Shown here piece after piece: positions 15,750 through 17,123 of a DNA stretch of 17,123 nucleotides. The stretch comes from CALMKX01 sp036274895 (lineage in GTDB: Bacteria > Acidobacteriota > Thermoanaerobaculia > Multivoradales > SZUA-115): assembly GCA_036274895.1 (NCBI GenBank), contig DASUEU010000072.1:1-17123 (forward strand), in the 5' to 3' direction. Made by a program: the position numbers and the translations under genes. Each line of letters begins with the position of its first letter. Within the stretch, counting starts at the first letter, position 1. A model generated the notes under the pieces. That model saw only the letters and a list, made by a program, of their open reading frames with translations, was not told the DNA's origin and did not search any database.

Positions 15750-16921
15750 GCAGGAGAGCACCGTTGCCGGCCTCGCTGATCTAAGGACAGAGCTCCAGGA
15801 CGGGCGCGAAGAACTGCTTCTGCTCGGGAGACGCAGCCGCCGGCGACACCGGCGGCGACGCGAATGCGGGTCTCCGAACCGCCACCGTTCTCCTTCACCT
15901 CGGTCTTGCCCTCGCGTCCGGTCTCGAGTCGAACGTCGCCCACCGAGGCGAGCTGGCTCTTTTCCACCTTGATACCGCCCTTGAGGCCGCCCATCGACGC
16001 TGCGAGGCGGATCGAGGCGACGTCGAAGAGGGAGACCTCGCTGGCTTCGATCTTGCCGTTGCCCGCGACCCCGGCACCGGCCTCGAAGATCACGCCGCCG
16101 GTCGCCACCGCGCCCCCCTCGCCGCCAGCGCCGATCTGCCTCAGGCTGATGGAGGACTCCTCACCGGTCAGGCGCACCGACAGGGTGTCGGCGAAACGGG
16201 CATGGACCTTGTCCAGCGCCACCTGGCTCTTGGTGCCGCCGGCGCTCACGACGATACTGCCCAGCGGCGCCTCGATGCCCACCTCCTCGATCTTGAGCAG
16301 ACCCTCGTTGCCATCCATGGTGATGCTCACGCCGTGCGGGCTGCGGATTCCCCCCTCGGCCAGGAGGCCGGTGAACTTCTGTCCGCCCCGGATCTGCACG
16401 GTGCCGGCGGCGGCCAGCGCGTGCTCGGGGCCTGGCAGCAGGCGCTCGAGAACGAACAGACCCGATTCCGGCCCCAAGGTGATCAGCAGGCTGCCGGTGC
16501 GGGCGCGCAGGCCGGAAAGCGTGGTTTGGAAGATGCTGCTCGCCCCCGGCAGGTTGGAGCTGATCGAGGTGGCGGAGAGAAAGCTCATGGTGAGCTTGAT
16601 CTCGGCCTTGCCGGCACTCTGCACGACCAGGGGACCGGCGAAGGTGAGCGAGACCCGCTCGGCCTCGAAGTTGCCACCCAGCACCAAGGTGCAAGGCGAT
16701 GCCACCTGCTCGCTGGCCGGCGGCCGGGCCCCGTCGAGGATCTTGGTGGAGTTTTCGAGCACCACCACGTGGCCGGGGCTGGTCTCACAGGCCTGGCGTA
16801 GTTCGGCGGTGGTGGTCACTTGCACGGCGTGAGCGCTCGCTCCTGCCGAGGCAATGAGCAAGGCGAAGAGGACGGTGGAACGACGGCGACGGGGCGGTCG
16901 AGGGTTCTCGAGGCGCGGCAT
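15599..16921 (-). CDS. Secreted beta-helix-like protein of unknown function, 3' end probably frameshifted
   Basis: As sequenced the frame gives 440 residues. The N-terminus is Arg-rich (PRRRRS) followed by a hydrophobic stretch at about 16-26 and an AHA cleavage site near 32, so it is exported. The mature part starts VTTTAELRQAC and continues as short alternating beta-strand and Gly/Ser turn units (GSLLITL, GVSITMDG, GSIVVSAGG, DTLSVRLTG, ASIRLAAS, GDVRLETG), like a parallel beta-helix; I recognise no named family. The start has AAGGAG (16929-16934) seven bases upstream. After about residue 365 codon use collapses and the frame runs 151 bp antisense into the MBL gene. In the +1 frame a G/C-rich-codon tail ending EQKQFFAPVLELCP stops at 15781-15783. 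Removing one base from the G run 15826-15828 joins the two as about 379 residues, which I think is the true product. Codon use and the signal peptide argue that this strand, not the opposite one, is coding. Confidence 0.75.
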   Translation of the reverse strand: MPRLENPRPPRRRRSTVLFALLIASAGASAHAVQVTTTAELRQACETSPGHVVVLENSTKILDGARPPASEQVASPCTLVLGGNFEAERVSLTFAGPLVVQSAGKAEIKLTMSFLSATSISSNLPGASSIFQTTLSGLRARTGSLLITLGPESGLFVLERLLPGPEHALAAAGTVQIRGGQKFTGLLAEGGIRSPHGVSITMDGNEGLLKIEEVGIEAPLGSIVVSAGGTKSQVALDKVHARFADTLSVRLTGEESSISLRQIGAGGEGGAVATGGVIFEAGAGVAGNGKIEASEVSLFDVASIRLAASMGGLKGGIKVEKSQLASVGDVRLETGREGKTEVKENGGGSETRIRVAAGVAGGCVSRAEAVLRARPGALSLDQRGRQRCSPAQCFDWYLSTPSGPGSSRCTSNSSLVSARGSSSFWASKTLVPSVRRVIMP

Positions 16922-16928
16922 GGCGGCA

Positions 16929-16944
16929 CTCCTTCTGGAAGGAG
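16929..16944 (-). promoter_or_regulatory. Hairpin sequestering the Shine-Dalgarno of the secreted protein gene
   Basis: On the minus strand CTCCTT, a CCAG loop and AAGGAG form a perfect 6-bp hairpin. The 3' arm is the ribosome-binding site of the gene starting at 16921. The fold would hide it from the ribosome and could modulate translation; a 6-bp stem is modest and may be incidental. Confidence 0.4.
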
Positions 16945-17060
16945 GTCGAGAAATCGCGAGGGCGGGCCACGAGCCCGACCGGAGGGTAACTCCTCGCCCT
17001 CCCCCGTCTTGTAGCGAGGCGGCCGGCGCCGCATCCTGAGCCTTCGAAAGGAGGTCCGGG

Positions 17061-17123
17061 ATGGATCGAAGAGTGCGTGGTTTTCGGCAGGAGGTGAAGC
17101 GCCTGGGTTTGGGGCGAGTGGGC
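17061..17123 (+). CDS. 5' end of an unidentified gene, cut by the window edge
   Basis: ATG at 17061 has a near-perfect ribosome-binding site, AAAGGAGGT (17047-17055), five bases upstream. The 21 visible codons, starting MDRRVRGFRQEVKRLGLG, contain no stop and encode a basic, probably helical N-terminus with no signal peptide. It is divergent from the secreted protein gene, with 139 bp between the two start codons. The fragment is too short to name. Confidence 0.6.
   Translation, partial: MDRRVRGFRQEVKRLGLGRVG

Noticed and set aside
15864..16832. Long open frame on the + strand opposite the secreted beta-rich protein
   Set aside because: Its translation is Ser/Pro/Arg-rich low-complexity sequence with no ribosome-binding site or domain. 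The minus strand has a signal peptide, a ribosome-binding site and G/C-rich third positions.
1..17123. CRISPR arrays, tRNA or rRNA genes, insertion-sequence ends
   Set aside because: I saw no regularly spaced direct repeats, no tRNA-like cloverleaf with a CCA end, no rRNA signature and no terminal inverted repeats with a transposase. The only long repeats are the NRPS modules themselves.

Overview
The window is a GC-rich bacterial segment (about 70% G+C by eye, with strong G/C preference at third codon positions). It carries the 3' part of a nonribosomal peptide synthetase (NRPS) gene followed by accessory genes. The combination of a MacB-like 'orphan' permease of the acidobacterial duplicated type (ADOP), a CRTAC1-type FG-GAP/ASPIC-UnbV protein and a small Cys-rich peptide resembling DUF6289 suggests an Acidobacteriota member, perhaps a Thermoanaerobaculia-like lineage. 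That placement is inference from family distribution, not from a marker gene.

Region 1 (2-13584, all + strand) looks like one operon. It opens inside an NRPS gene whose 5' end lies outside the window. The visible part is A-T / C-A-T / C-A-T-TE, so these are the last three modules and the release domain. From hand-aligned binding pockets, the first visible A domain reads as Asp-type, the second as aliphatic (Ile/Val-like), and the third gives no confident call but belongs to a Ser-like sequence type. The NRPS end overlaps by 62 bp a gene for a secreted DUF1579-like protein. After 20 bp comes a secreted seven-motif calcium-binding FG-GAP/CRTAC1 protein, and after 23 bp an 805-residue ADOP permease. 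No ATPase, MbtH or tailoring enzyme is visible. A plausible reading is that the NRPS makes a peptide and the three co-transcribed envelope proteins export, bind or tolerate it, but nothing in the sequence proves this.

Region 2 (about 13585-14258) holds a hairpin between convergent genes, an 85-residue secreted six-cysteine peptide on the minus strand, and a divergent intergenic stretch of about 350 bp with a possible -10 box and a short inverted repeat.

Region 3 (14259-15749, + strand) encodes an SH3b-like domain fused to a ComEC/Rec2-type metallo-beta-lactamase domain and a C-terminal coiled coil. It stands alone, flanked by opposite-strand genes.

Region 4 (15599/15781-16921, minus strand) encodes a secreted, probably beta-helical protein of unknown function. 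Its 3' end appears frameshifted in this sequence: one extra base in a short G run at 15826-15828 would explain it. Its Shine-Dalgarno sequence lies inside a perfect hairpin. At the right edge a new + strand gene starts at 17061 behind a strong ribosome-binding site and runs out of the window.
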